Assembly: GCF_013328345.1 (NCBI RefSeq)
Contig: NZ_JABULX010000015.1
Span: 35,539-99,538, forward strand
Length of the DNA: 64,000 nt
Source: Marinifaba aquimaris
GTDB taxonomy: Bacteria; Pseudomonadota; Gammaproteobacteria; Enterobacterales; Alteromonadaceae
Direction: 5' to 3'
Part shown: positions 7,390-16,611 of the stretch, piece after piece
Layout: every line of letters begins with the position of its first letter
How positions within the stretch are numbered: the first letter of the stretch is position 1
Position numbers and translations under genes: made by a program
Notes under the pieces: model-generated
What the model was told of the DNA's origin: nothing
What the model saw: only the letters and a program-made list of their open reading frames with translations
The model's database searches: none

Positions 7390-7598
7390 AAAGATACTGC
7401 CTGAGCTGTTATTTTTTATAATTGTTTTAGCTACTTTATTACAGGGGGTAATTAAAAACAATTCTTTTACAAATCAATAACTTATTATTAAGGAATCTTA
7501 ATAATGGGTAAAACAAAGCTTAGTTTGAGCTGAGCAAACAAAAACGATAAAAACACAAGTTTTCCAGTTGTAGCGATAGGCTAACAATATAAAACGCT
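7390..7598. other. Prophage-edge intergenic region
   Basis: This AT-rich gap precedes the dif-like site. It contains a short frame (AAGGAA site, ATG at about 7504, nine codons) that could be a leader or a truncated gene start, and presumably the promoter of the minus-strand regulator. No clear operator or full gene is seen. Confidence 0.4.
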
Positions 7599-7626
7599 AT
7601 TTAACATAATATACATTATAGGTAGT
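7599..7626. other. dif-like XerC/XerD recombination site
   Basis: On the plus strand ATTTAACATAA (7599-7609) equals the E. coli dif XerD arm, and the next six bases TATACA equal the central region. The XerC arm follows as TTATAGGTAGT, matching only in part (TTAT plus scattered bases; about 7 of 11 against a common gammaproteobacterial arm). A full XerD arm with a degenerate XerC arm is typical of attachment sites made by elements that use host XerCD. It lies between prophage genes and the host Lon-like gene. Confidence 0.75.
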
Positions 7627-7693
7627 TATATTATACAAACGATTTGGGAATTAAATGGTACACTTAGCCTAACTTATTCATTTAAGAAGAATT

Positions 7694-9292
7694 ATGACTG
7701 CTACACAGCCACTACAAGCGCATCAAGTTTCCATTTGTTCAACTATTGCTAAACTCAGCGTCAATCTAGATGCCACTGATAATGTTAATTTACTCTTTCC
7801 CAAACTAAATCAGTTCAATCAATTTGTTACCGAACAAGAACAAAATTGCTTTTTACTCGCCAGCACTTACAACCCAACGAGTATCCTCGATCACGGCGTC
7901 AATTTTAGTTCAGGCACGGTCAATTCCTTTTTTGGCCATTTTGATTTAGATGGCAATAAACACTTAGTTTTCTCAGATACTGAATTACTTTCTGAACAAA
8001 GGCCCATTTATATTCCTGTGAGCTTGCTACTGCAAGAATATGACTTAGCAGAGCTAATTGTTAAAACACTGAACGCTAAGCACTTTAATTCTCGTTGGTT
8101 ACTCAATTCAAATAGCCCTGCAAATATGGTCGGGGCTCGTCATAAGCTTATTCCAAGTAATATCAACGTCATCTTATATGGTTCAACTTATGAGCTAATA
8201 CACTTCAGTGGACAATGGCCCACTATAGATTTAGCCACGCATTCTGTCATACATGAAGCGGATTTGGTTTTTAAACCAACAGCAGAAAACCTTAGTGCAC
8301 TTTGCACCCTTATCAATAATCTATTTAAGTATATACCTAATAAAGCTCAGTTAAATGCACTTGTTTGGGCACTGTCCAGATTAGCTGAAGACCAGCATTG
8401 GTTAATCATTGATATCGATTATTTAACGCGTTTGCATCAGTTATTAAATAAAGATTATGTTAAATCAGATGTTGAACATGCGGTCAAAACACTAACAGGC
8501 TATTATTCACATGCTAAGCAATTTAATTATGATCAAATTCAGCGAGGTATTGTCAATGTTGAATTCAGCGGTGAAAAAATCGGGCAAATCAACGGATTAA
8601 CCGTGGTAGAAACCGATCATGCTGAATTTGGTGAGCCCTCTCGTATTACCGCCAATGTGTTTTTAGGTGATGGGGATATAGGCGATATTGAACGTAAGTC
8701 AGATTTAGGTGGCAACATTCATGCTAAAGCCATGATGATTTTGTCTAGCTTTGTATCTAGAACCTTTGCACATAACGCGCCTATGCCTGTCTCTTCAAAT
8801 ATTGTATTTGAACAGTCTTATCATGAAGTAGATGGAGACAGCGCATCAATTGCAGAGTTATACGCCCTGCTCTCTGCTTTAGCTGAAGTCCCTATCAAGC
8901 AAAATGTGGCTATAACAGGTGCTATGGATCAGCTGGGCTCTGTGCAAGCTGTAGGCGGTGTTGATTTAAAAATTGAGGCATTCTACGAACTGTCAAAACT
9001 AGTCTCACCAGACAGTACACCAACCGTTATCATCCCTAAAACGAATGTACCTCATTTAAACCTCAATTCAGATGTGGTTAAAGCCATAGATGATGGACAG
9101 CTAATAATTGTCCCCATCAGTCATGTAGATCAAGCCGCTAAATTACTGACAGGCCTTGTAGCTGAGAGTGAAGATGGTAATTCGCTATTTGAGAAAGTCA
9201 GACTATCTTTAGATAAATTTGAAGAAGACACAGAGTCTCACCCGACATTTAAACAAAAATTGGCAAGGTTCTTAAAACTTTATTCAAATTAA
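7694..9292 (+). CDS. Lon-like protease (YcbZ/LonH type), 532 aa
   Basis: The C-terminal half (about 285-500) is a Lon-type Ser-Lys protease domain. The nucleophile is Ser383 in '[10 protein letters not shown]' and the dyad lysine is Lys426 in '[13 protein letters not shown]'. The N-terminal half shows no intact Walker A motif, so unlike Lon itself it may not couple ATP hydrolysis to unfolding. It is followed directly by fabA, as ycbZ is near fabA in E. coli. The ATG at 7694 has a weak AAGAA site. Its substrates are unknown. Confidence 0.8.
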   Translation: MTATQPLQAHQVSICSTIAKLSVNLDATDNVNLLFPKLNQFNQFVTEQEQNCFLLASTYNPTSILDHGVNFSSGTVNSFFGHFDLDGNKHLVFSDTELLSEQRPIYIPVSLLLQEYDLAELIVKTLNAKHFNSRWLLNSNSPANMVGARHKLIPSNINVILYGSTYELIHFSGQWPTIDLATHSVIHEADLVFKPTAENLSALCTLINNLFKYIPNKAQLNALVWALSRLAEDQHWLIIDIDYLTRLHQLLNKDYVKSDVEHAVKTLTGYYSHAKQFNYDQIQRGIVNVEFSGEKIGQINGLTVVETDHAEFGEPSRITANVFLGDGDIGDIERKSDLGGNIHAKAMMILSSFVSRTFAHNAPMPVSSNIVFEQSYHEVDGDSASIAELYALLSALAEVPIKQNVAITGAMDQLGSVQAVGGVDLKIEAFYELSKLVSPDSTPTVIIPKTNVPHLNLNSDVVKAIDDGQLIIVPISHVDQAAKLLTGLVAESEDGNSLFEKVRLSLDKFEEDTESHPTFKQKLARFLKLYSN

Positions 9293-9299
9293 ACACTTT

Positions 9300-9318
9300 A
9301 GCTTGTACATGTATGTCG
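9300..9318 (+). promoter_or_regulatory. Possible FabR-type operator before fabA
   Basis: The sequence AGCTTGTACATGTATGTCG has a TACATGTA palindromic core and resembles the AGCGTACACGTGT-type element that FabR uses at E. coli fabA. It lies about 45 nt upstream of the fabA start, where a repressor site is expected. This is resemblance only. Confidence 0.3.
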
Positions 9319-9363
9319 AGTCGGCTACAGTATGCGCCATTTTTTAAAAGGTATATTTTTTCT

Positions 9364-9879
9364 ATGATGAACCAAAATAGCTTCACTCGTGAAGAATTAC
9401 TTGCTTGTAGTCAAGGTGAATTATTTGGTCCGGGTAATTCTCAATTACCAGCACCAAACATGTTAATGATGGATCGTATCACTCATATTGCGGGTGAAGG
9501 CGGTGATTTTGATAAAGGTTTAATTCAAGCTGAATTAGATATCACACCTGACCTTTGGTTCTTTGATTGTCACTTCCCGGGTGACCCAGTAATGCCTGGT
9601 TGCCTTGGCTTAGATGCAATGTGGCAATTAGTTGGTTTCTTCCTTGGCTGGAGCGGTGGTCCAGGTAAAGGTCGCGCATTAGGTGTGGGTGAAGTTAAAT
9701 TCACTGGCCAAATCTTACCAACAGCTAAAAAAGTAACTTACACAATTAATATGAAACGTGTCATCAAGCGCAGCTTATTCATGGGTATCGCAGATGGCCA
9801 AGTGGCTGTAGATGGTAAAGTTATTTACGAAGCAAAAGACTTAAAAGTTGGTTTATTCAAAGATACGTCTAGCTTCTAA
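9364..9879 (+). CDS. fabA: 3-hydroxydecanoyl-ACP dehydratase/isomerase FabA
   Basis: FabA dehydrates 3-hydroxydecanoyl-ACP and isomerises the product to cis-3-decenoyl-ACP, the branch point to unsaturated fatty acids. The 171-residue product matches the usual length. The active-site His70 lies in '[12 protein letters not shown]' and Asp84 in 'LGLDAMWQL', exactly the E. coli numbering, which supports the ATG at 9364. The signature '[13 protein letters not shown]' is near residue 30. The frame is open upstream to 9313, but that would add 17 unrelated residues. A strong terminator follows. Confidence 0.97.
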   Translation: MMNQNSFTREELLACSQGELFGPGNSQLPAPNMLMMDRITHIAGEGGDFDKGLIQAELDITPDLWFFDCHFPGDPVMPGCLGLDAMWQLVGFFLGWSGGPGKGRALGVGEVKFTGQILPTAKKVTYTINMKRVIKRSLFMGIADGQVAVDGKVIYEAKDLKVGLFKDTSSF

Positions 9880-9901
9880 AACCTAGTATTGTTTATCCAA
9901 T

Positions 9902-9933
9902 AAAAAAGCCCTGCAATTGCAGGGCTTTTTTTT
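9902..9933. terminator. Bidirectional terminator between fabA and rmf
   Basis: A near-symmetrical hairpin AAAAAAGCCCTGCAATTGC followed by the complementary AGGGC and eight T. The A-run and T-run let it act on both strands; it serves fabA and overlaps the stop codon of rmf. Confidence 0.9.
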
Positions 9934-10111
9934 ACCTTAAATTGACGAGACCGTCGCTTCTATCCCCAACCGCTTCGCGCCAACCGCCAAGCCATTGAGA
10001 TCTTGAATCTGAACTTTGATAAGGGCATGCATCTTTTGCTTTGCCAATTAAACCTGCTTGATAACCACGAGAATGAGCTCTTTCTAATCGATCTCTCTTT
10101 TGTCTTTTCAT
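9932..10111 (-). CDS. rmf: Ribosome modulation factor RMF
   Basis: The 59-residue product begins 'MKRQKRDRLERAHSRGYQAG' and contains 'SQWLGGWREA', nearly identical to E. coli RMF. RMF binds the 30S subunit near the Shine-Dalgarno exit site and dimerises ribosomes into inactive 100S particles in stationary phase. It lies convergent to fabA, and rmf is next to fabA in E. coli too. An AGAGGTAG site precedes the ATG. The C-terminal nine residues differ from E. coli. Regulation by growth rate or ppGpp is expected from the family and not visible here. Confidence 0.97.
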   Translation of the reverse strand: MKRQKRDRLERAHSRGYQAGLIGKAKDACPYQSSDSRSQWLGGWREAVGDRSDGLVNLR

Positions 10112-10305
10112 AAATAGACTACCTCTATGTGTTATTTTTATTGAATATGATCGTTTTAGTCATTAAAACGAACAAGGCTCCTAACAAATTTAGGTCTGAT
10201 GAACTTGGGTTTCAAGTGTTAATTTGAAAACTGACTGTCATTTTTCATTAATATACTGATCTTTATAAATATTAAATTTAGATCTATTTGTGTAAAAAAC
10301 AGACA

Positions 10306-10333
10306 TAAAAAAAGCGGCTCTAAGCCGCTTTTT
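10306..10333 (-). terminator. Terminator of the uup/DUF3466 transcription unit
   Basis: AGCGGCT and AGCCGCT form a hairpin; on the minus strand it is followed by a run of seven T. It lies 19 nt beyond the DUF3466 stop. The rest of the gap at 10112-10305 is AT-rich and should hold the rmf promoter. Confidence 0.85.
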
Positions 10334-10351
10334 ATTTCACCATTGATTTGC

Positions 10352-12202
10352 TTATCGTCTAAATACACGAATCAACGGTAATGCAACAAGTAGGTACCAA
10401 GGCATAGAAGAACCTTTACGCTTAATTTGGTTTTCTTCTTGGAAGCAATTTTCAGGTGTGCCGCCTGCAATTGGCGTTAATTTAACGACATAAGTATTAG
10501 ATACTTTGACTGATTCGCCATCTTCACCATAAACTACTTCGCCGACTGCGTTGCGGTAATCTCCAATACGGGTAGCTGTTGCTAGTATAACGCCTTGATC
10601 ATTGATGCTTTCAGCACTTGCGATCGTATATTCACTATCACAACTGATTAAATCATTAAGATTCGAAAATTCATCAGTATCGATGTCATAAACAAAACCA
10701 TGACGAATAATAGAGCCGTCTAATTCAGGCACGGTAGTTGAGCCTACCACTTGGTTTTCGTTATTGATGCTCTTTGCAGAAGTATCAGAGTTTGCAAACA
10801 CATCTGGGATTTGAGTAACGTTAGTTTCAGAGCCATTAATGTTGTAATAAAACGCTTTATCTAAATCACCAACCGCATAGCTAATGTTGACATTACCGAC
10901 AACATAACCTGCGTTGTTGATATCATTAGCTGTGCTGTATTGGATACCACGGTCTTTGTTGGCAATGATATCAACACGCCCATCGATATAAATAGCAGCA
11001 TATCGGCGATAGTCATAAAAATCTTCATTTACGTCATCATAGCTTTGACCTACAGCAACACCGTTGTCATTAACTGCAAGTGCTTTACTGTATAAATATG
11101 ATGTTCTGTCAAAGTCTTCATCAACAGGTGTATAAGCAATCCCTAAATTTCTTGCTTCTACAATATTACCTGACTCATCTAGTTTCCAAAGATAAGCATG
11201 ATGTTCTTGGGTGCTGGTTTTATAAACGGTTTCACTGTTTGAAATACTTGAGTTATAACCTGTATTCCAGCCTTTTTCTCTAAACTGCCAACGACAGATT
11301 TGCTCAGGTTGTACACCTTCAGCATCTCTATCACTACAGGCATTTAATCTGTCATCAATGCGGCCGTCGTTTGCATAAGTTAAATCAACTGATACATAAC
11401 CGACAACGTAACCAGAATTAGAAATATCAGTCGCGATACTGCGCCCATTTCTAAATTCAGTAAAGCTTGGCTCTAAAAAAGTGGTATTACCATTAATTTT
11501 AACGTAACCACGTTCAATATAATCTTGAAGATAGTAGGTAAACGTAACACCTTCATCATCTGTGTATTCAAATGGCGTGTAAGGTGATTCTGTAGCACCG
11601 ACAATCCAACCTAGATCGTTAATGGCATACATGGTCTCATTGTGAGAGAAGTTATACTTACCTGTATTTTCATTAACGACATCTGTGATAGGCGAGTGAG
11701 CAAGCACCGTTCCTTCACCAACAGCAGCCCAACGATCACCAATCATGTGGTAACGGCCATCTAACTGCCTGTGTTGATCAGTGTAACTTGTCGTTGTACT
11801 CGTGAATAAGTAGTATAAAACCGCCGTTAAACTCTCACTATTGAAGATGCCGTTTTTAACATCTTCTAAGTAGTCATAACTATCGTTAACCAATAAATTG
11901 ATTAACTCTTCATCTTCAAAATCTAGCTTAGATACATCGATTGGATGGTTATATAAAGTAGTAGCATTTACAGAGTGGTGACTACTAAAGCCTGTGGCTT
12001 GCTCACGTATTAAACTGACCGAACGGTTAAAGTCGCTGCCTTTGATTGAAGCAACATACTGTCCGTTATTATTGATGTCTTCAGCGAAAGCATTTACAAA
12101 GCCTTCTGGTGTGGGTACTTCTTCAACTGTATAAACAGCCGCGTTTACACTAAATGCCAATAAGCTCAGTGGAAAGGTAATACGAGATAACGTTTTTAAC
12201 AT
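10352..12202 (-). CDS. DUF3466 exported repeat protein with C-terminal anchor/sorting motif
   Basis: A signal peptide ('MLKTLSRITFPLSLLAFSVN', cleavage after NAA) precedes about 570 residues of beta-propeller-like repeats with many 'AxDINNxGxVVG' motifs, as in DUF3466/HAF-repeat proteins. The C terminus has 'GSSMPWYLLVALPLIRVFRR', a short hydrophobic helix and basic end that resembles GlyGly-CTERM sorting signals. I chose the ATG at 12202, just after the uup stop. A start at 12220 would overlap uup by 17 nt. The function is unknown; cell-surface exposure is likely. Confidence 0.8.
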   Translation of the reverse strand: MLKTLSRITFPLSLLAFSVNAAVYTVEEVPTPEGFVNAFAEDINNNGQYVASIKGSDFNRSVSLIREQATGFSSHHSVNATTLYNHPIDVSKLDFEDEELINLLVNDSYDYLEDVKNGIFNSESLTAVLYYLFTSTTTSYTDQHRQLDGRYHMIGDRWAAVGEGTVLAHSPITDVVNENTGKYNFSHNETMYAINDLGWIVGATESPYTPFEYTDDEGVTFTYYLQDYIERGYVKINGNTTFLEPSFTEFRNGRSIATDISNSGYVVGYVSVDLTYANDGRIDDRLNACSDRDAEGVQPEQICRWQFREKGWNTGYNSSISNSETVYKTSTQEHHAYLWKLDESGNIVEARNLGIAYTPVDEDFDRTSYLYSKALAVNDNGVAVGQSYDDVNEDFYDYRRYAAIYIDGRVDIIANKDRGIQYSTANDINNAGYVVGNVNISYAVGDLDKAFYYNINGSETNVTQIPDVFANSDTSAKSINNENQVVGSTTVPELDGSIIRHGFVYDIDTDEFSNLNDLISCDSEYTIASAESINDQGVILATATRIGDYRNAVGEVVYGEDGESVKVSNTYVVKLTPIAGGTPENCFQEENQIKRKGSSMPWYLLVALPLIRVFRR

Positions 12203-12203
12203 A

Positions 12204-14132
12204 TTATTGTTTAGACTCATTCACGATTGCTTCTAATTCTTCCCAAAGCTCGAAGGCAACTTCTAATTCTGATTCAGCTTTTTCTAGTTCAGATAGGCTA
12301 GCTTGGGTTTTATCAACATCTTGATTAAAAAATTCAGGTGAATTGATTTCAGTCTGTAAAGTTTCAATCTTTGTTTCTAATTCTTCTATTTGTGCAGGTA
12401 ATGCATCAAGCTGCCTTTGTTGTTTATAAGATAACTTAACAGCTTTCGTTTGTTTTTTTGATTTACCAGCATCAGCTAAGACAGCAGTTTGCGTATTTTG
12501 TTCCGAGTGTGCAAGTGATTTATCATTTTTAGCGGGCTCCTGACGATTTTCAATCAATTTTGATTTTGGTATCGATTCATAACCGCCAACATATTCTTCG
12601 ATTGCACCATCACCAGCAAAGAAATAAGTCGAAGTCGCCGTATTATTAACAAATTCCCTGTCATGGCTAACTAATATCAGTGTACCTGGGTACTGACTGA
12701 CAAGTTCTTCAAGTAACTCAAGTGTTTCAACATCTAAATCGTTTGTCGGTTCATCCAGCACTAAAAAGTTACTTTCTTTTAAGAATAACTTGGCCAGTAA
12801 CAAGCGGTTCTTTTCACCACCTGATAGACTTTTTACCGGAGAACGGGCGCGTTTTGGCGAGAATAAAAAGTCTTGTAGATAACCAAGCACGTGCCTAGAT
12901 TTACCATTAACGGTAATATCTTCTTTACCGTCGCCGACATTGTCTAAAACAGTCTTTTCTTCGTCGAGCTGCTCTCGATACTGATCAAAATAGGCAACTT
13001 GTAAGTTAGTACCAACGCGAATGTTACCATCTTGTGGCTTAATTTTTTCAAGGATCAGGTTAATAAGCGTTGATTTACCACAGCCATTAGGGCCAATTAA
13101 CGCCACTTTATCGCCACGCATAATAAGACTTGAGAAGTCTTTAACAATCAGCTGATTTTCAAAACCGTAAGTAAGGTTGGTCAACTCAGCAACGAGTTTA
13201 CCCGAACGTTTAACTTCCTCGAGATTGAAGCTCACTTTACCCTGCACTTCACGTCGTTGCTTACGCTCGTTACGCAATGCTTTTAGTGCTCGAACACGAC
13301 CTTCATTACGGGTTCGACGCGCTTTAATGCCTTGTCTAATCCAAGCTTCTTCTTGCGCGAGTACTTTATCAAATTGCTTATTTTGTTCTTCTTCAATACG
13401 TAAGTTATCGGCTTTTTGCTCAAGATATGTATCATAACCTACTTCATAGTTGACTAATTTCCCGCGGTCTAAATCAACAATACGAGTGGCTACTTTCCTG
13501 ATGAATGCTCTATCGTGACTGATAAATACAATCGCGCCAGTGTAATCAAGTAAGAAATCTTCCAACCATGCAATAGATTGATAGTCTAGATGGTTAGTCG
13601 GTTCATCTAATAATAATATGTCGGGTTTAGATACTAAGGCTCTTGCAAGTGCGACTTTACGTAGCCAACCGCCTGACAAATCGGTTAAACAAGCGTCTGA
13701 ATTCAGTGATAACCGTGAAATAATTTGTTGGATTTGAGGCTCTAATGACCAGGCATCAAGTTGTTCTACTTTTTGCTGCAGCCTAGCCAGCTTATCCATA
13801 TCACAATCTGGATTCACCATTTCTTGATGATAAGCGGCTAGTGCACTACCCGCCTCACCTAATCCTTGAGCTACATATTGATAGACGGTACCCGAAGCAG
13901 CTTTAGGTGGATCTTGCTCTAGTCGCTTAATTTCAGTATTTGAGCGAATATTGATATCGCCATCATCTAATTTGATTTGGGCATCGATGACTTTTAACAG
14001 TGTTGATTTACCGGCACCATTTCGGCCCACGATACAAACCCGTTCACCTTGGTTGATATGAAAATCTGCATTATCCAGTAATGCATGGTCACCAAATGCT
14101 AATTGTGCTTTTGTAATGCGATATAAGTTCAT
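12204..14132 (-). CDS. uup: ABC-F ATPase Uup
   Basis: This soluble 642-residue protein has two ABC ATPase domains: Walker A 'GRNGAGKST' (about 36-44) with 'LSGGWLRKVALARAL', and Walker A 'GPNGCGKST' (about 347) with 'LSGGEKNRLLLAKL'. It has no membrane segments. A charged linker separates the domains and a coiled-coil C-terminal domain (about 565-640) is typical of Uup. ABC-F proteins act on ribosomes, and Uup also affects transposon excision and branched DNA. It overlaps the glutaredoxin-like gene by 4 nt, and the uup-rlmKL neighbourhood matches other gammaproteobacteria. Confidence 0.93.
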   Translation of the reverse strand: MNLYRITKAQLAFGDHALLDNADFHINQGERVCIVGRNGAGKSTLLKVIDAQIKLDDGDINIRSNTEIKRLEQDPPKAASGTVYQYVAQGLGEAGSALAAYHQEMVNPDCDMDKLARLQQKVEQLDAWSLEPQIQQIISRLSLNSDACLTDLSGGWLRKVALARALVSKPDILLLDEPTNHLDYQSIAWLEDFLLDYTGAIVFISHDRAFIRKVATRIVDLDRGKLVNYEVGYDTYLEQKADNLRIEEEQNKQFDKVLAQEEAWIRQGIKARRTRNEGRVRALKALRNERKQRREVQGKVSFNLEEVKRSGKLVAELTNLTYGFENQLIVKDFSSLIMRGDKVALIGPNGCGKSTLINLILEKIKPQDGNIRVGTNLQVAYFDQYREQLDEEKTVLDNVGDGKEDITVNGKSRHVLGYLQDFLFSPKRARSPVKSLSGGEKNRLLLAKLFLKESNFLVLDEPTNDLDVETLELLEELVSQYPGTLILVSHDREFVNNTATSTYFFAGDGAIEEYVGGYESIPKSKLIENRQEPAKNDKSLAHSEQNTQTAVLADAGKSKKQTKAVKLSYKQQRQLDALPAQIEELETKIETLQTEINSPEFFNQDVDKTQASLSELEKAESELEVAFELWEELEAIVNESKQ

Positions 14133-14374
14133 TGATTTTTATTTATAAATTCTATTAATGCTTGTTCATCAAAAGGCCAATCTAAACAGGCCCCAGACTC
14201 AATATGTTCAACAACAGGAATACGAATACCAAATTGATCGACCAGCGCCTCAGATTCGGCAATATCAACATGCTGGTAGAGCGCTTGCTTACCAATTAAT
14301 GAAAACACCGATTCAGCCAGTTCGCATAAGTGACAACCATCAGTGTGATAGAGGTTAAAGGCTTTTGTATTCAT
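14129..14374 (-). CDS. Glutaredoxin-like protein (DUF836 type)
   Basis: The 81-residue thioredoxin-fold protein has a redox motif 'CHLC' at about residues 15-18 in 'YHTDGCHLCELAESVF', and a cis-Pro motif in 'FGIRIPVVEH'. It probably works as a small dithiol oxidoreductase. It is sandwiched between rlmKL and uup with 1- and 4-nt overlaps, a common arrangement in this order. Its partner is unknown. Confidence 0.85.
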   Translation of the reverse strand: MNTKAFNLYHTDGCHLCELAESVFSLIGKQALYQHVDIAESEALVDQFGIRIPVVEHIESGACLDWPFDEQALIEFINKNQ

Positions 14375-16497
14375 TAACTATCTGCCTTTAAAATCCAACA
14401 CTGTCTGATTTTAGGGTTGCGGGCAAAGTCAAACGGTAAAGTTTGCTTTGAGACGTCCTCTATAGTCAACCCAAGCTCATTAATCGACGCTTCGTCTAGC
14501 TTGAAACTTCTCAAATTGTTCGAAAAAATGATGGTACCGCCGTCATTTAATCGCTGCTTAGCATCGGTTAACAACTCAATATGGTCACGCTGAACATCAA
14601 AAACATCTGACATTTTTTTAGAGTTTGAAAAACTAGGAGGGTCGATAAAAATCAGATCAAACTGTCTGCGTTGCATCTTCATCCAATTGACACAATCGCC
14701 ACGTTCAAATTTATGATTGCGGTTTTTAATGCCATTGGCTTCAAAGTTCTGCTCACCCCAATTTAAATAGGTTTTCGATAAATCAACTGAACAAACTTGT
14801 TTAGCCCCGCCAATTGCAGCATGTACAGATACTGCACAGGTATAACTGAATAAATTAAGTACTGATAAGTCTTTTGCTTTTTCTCTGACAAGTTGACGAA
14901 TATCTCTGTGATCTAAGAACAAACCAGTATCAAGATAATCATCTAAATTGACTAAAAATTTAGCTGGCCCTTCAAAAACTTCGATAAGCTTATTTTTTTT
15001 GCGTTCCGCTCGTTGATATTGTTCTTTACCTTTTTGCTTTCTACGTGTTTTTACATGCACATTAGCGCCAGGGATATTTAAAATACTCGGTGCGGTGATA
15101 AGCACTTCATTGAGCCTTTGTTCAGCTACATGCTCAGGTACAGACTTGGGTGCTGCATATTCTTGAATCACGCAGTGGTCAGCATATAAATCTATCGCAA
15201 CATTATAGTTGGGTAAATCCGCGTCATAAACTCGATAAGCATTCGTATCGGCCTTTCTTGCTAAAGGGGCTAACTTCTTAATATTCTTTTTCAAACGATT
15301 TTGAAATTCTTCAGCAATGGTTTGACGGATTTCATCACCTTTAGATGCTTCAATTTGATACGTTGCTAAAACACAATCCAATGTCGCGTTTTTAACTTTG
15401 TATTTTTTATCTGCAGAAAGCTTGAGGAATTTAAGTAACTCTTGAGCAGAGGTGATGATAGTCAGATGCCAATCTGCAAATTCGCGCTTTAGTTTTTGGC
15501 CTAAATCCAAATAAAGATTAGCGACTTGACTTAATTCTTCTAAACGCTCACCGTAAGGTGGGTTAATGATGATATGCCCTGAAGCTTGACCTGCTTTTTT
15601 CCAAAAATTCTTGACTTTGTTTGAAAGTACATCGGCTTTTACAAATTGAATAGCATCGCGAACGTCAGCTTTAATGGCATTTGATTCTGCGGTGTCCAGC
15701 TCCTGACCATTGATATCCGATGCAAAAATATTAAGGGATACATCTTTATTGATCAGCGCATCTGCTTGGGCTTTTTCCTCTTCAAACACTGCACTTCTAT
15801 GGCCCATCCATGCATCAAATCCCCAATGAAAACGCTTGTATTGAGCAGGAATGTTTTGTCCCATTAACGCAGCTTCAATGGCTAATGTGCCTGAGCCACA
15901 GAAAAAGTCACAAAGTGGTTTTGAAGTGTCGGCTAACCAACCAGAGCGACTAATAAGCGCAGCGGCAAGGTTCTCTTTTAATGGTGCACGTCCTGCATCT
16001 TCTCTATACCCTCTTTCGTGTAAACTGGCTCCAGAGAAATCTAAATAAATACTTACTTGCTTGCGATTGATACGCGCTTGAATACGGATATCAGCAAAAC
16101 CTTTTTCCACGTTAGGACGTTTAAAACCCTCTTCTTCAAAAAAATCAACAACAGCATCTTTGATAACTTGTGCCGAAAACTGTGTGTTTCTCAACTCGCC
16201 ATTGGTCCCTTGAACACTGACATTGAAAGCACTCTTAGGGTCAAATTGCATTGTCCAATCAATCGCAGAAGCAGTTTGGTACAGCGCCTCTTTATTTGAT
16301 GCATCACCATGGTTCAATTCAAGAAGTACACGGTTTGCAAACCTTGAGCGATAGCAAACGCGATAACCGAGCGCCAAATCGTCTTCAAAAAGAACAGATG
16401 AGCCTGATAACTTAACGTTCTGGACGCCCAGTTCAACAAGTTCATCGTGAAGAAGATTTTCTAAGCCTTTAGAAGAAGTAACGAGGAATTTAGGCAT
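14374..16497 (-). CDS. rlmL: Bifunctional 23S rRNA methyltransferase RlmKL
   Basis: RlmKL makes m2G2445 (RlmL half) and m7G2069 (RlmK half) in 23S rRNA. The 707-residue product has an N-terminal THUMP domain, a first methyltransferase with 'DFFCGSGTLAIEAALMG' and 'INPPYGERLEE', and a second with 'LNLFSYTCAVSVHAA' and 'FIDPPSFSNSK'. I chose the ATG at 16497 because GGAG lies 6 nt upstream. A start at 16509 would put that site inside the gene. It is first in the rlmKL-grx-uup-DUF3466 unit. Confidence 0.95.
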   Translation of the reverse strand: MPKFLVTSSKGLENLLHDELVELGVQNVKLSGSSVLFEDDLALGYRVCYRSRFANRVLLELNHGDASNKEALYQTASAIDWTMQFDPKSAFNVSVQGTNGELRNTQFSAQVIKDAVVDFFEEEGFKRPNVEKGFADIRIQARINRKQVSIYLDFSGASLHERGYREDAGRAPLKENLAAALISRSGWLADTSKPLCDFFCGSGTLAIEAALMGQNIPAQYKRFHWGFDAWMGHRSAVFEEEKAQADALINKDVSLNIFASDINGQELDTAESNAIKADVRDAIQFVKADVLSNKVKNFWKKAGQASGHIIINPPYGERLEELSQVANLYLDLGQKLKREFADWHLTIITSAQELLKFLKLSADKKYKVKNATLDCVLATYQIEASKGDEIRQTIAEEFQNRLKKNIKKLAPLARKADTNAYRVYDADLPNYNVAIDLYADHCVIQEYAAPKSVPEHVAEQRLNEVLITAPSILNIPGANVHVKTRRKQKGKEQYQRAERKKNKLIEVFEGPAKFLVNLDDYLDTGLFLDHRDIRQLVREKAKDLSVLNLFSYTCAVSVHAAIGGAKQVCSVDLSKTYLNWGEQNFEANGIKNRNHKFERGDCVNWMKMQRRQFDLIFIDPPSFSNSKKMSDVFDVQRDHIELLTDAKQRLNDGGTIIFSNNLRSFKLDEASINELGLTIEDVSKQTLPFDFARNPKIRQCWILKADS

Positions 16498-16611
16498 GAA
16501 GTGCTCCATAAAAATTTGAGCGCGGATTATACCTAAAATCGCCTTTGCTGTCAGAACAAATTAAGGTGTTAACGCTAGGCGAAAACGCGTTAACACCTAA
16601 GGTTTTAGTTA

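Larger units (their letters stand above)
1..7626. mobile_element. PM2/corticovirus-like tailless prophage, late region (left part outside window)
   Basis: A continuous plus-strand array of short overlapping genes encodes a PM2 P2-like major capsid protein, many 25-130 residue proteins with single membrane segments, a basic peptide, spike-like proteins and a virion lytic enzyme. No tail, portal or terminase gene is seen, as expected for a tailless virus with an internal membrane. A minus-strand regulator-like gene and a dif-like site follow before host genes resume. Replication genes and the left end must lie upstream of the window. The right limit at the dif-like site is inferred. Confidence 0.8.
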
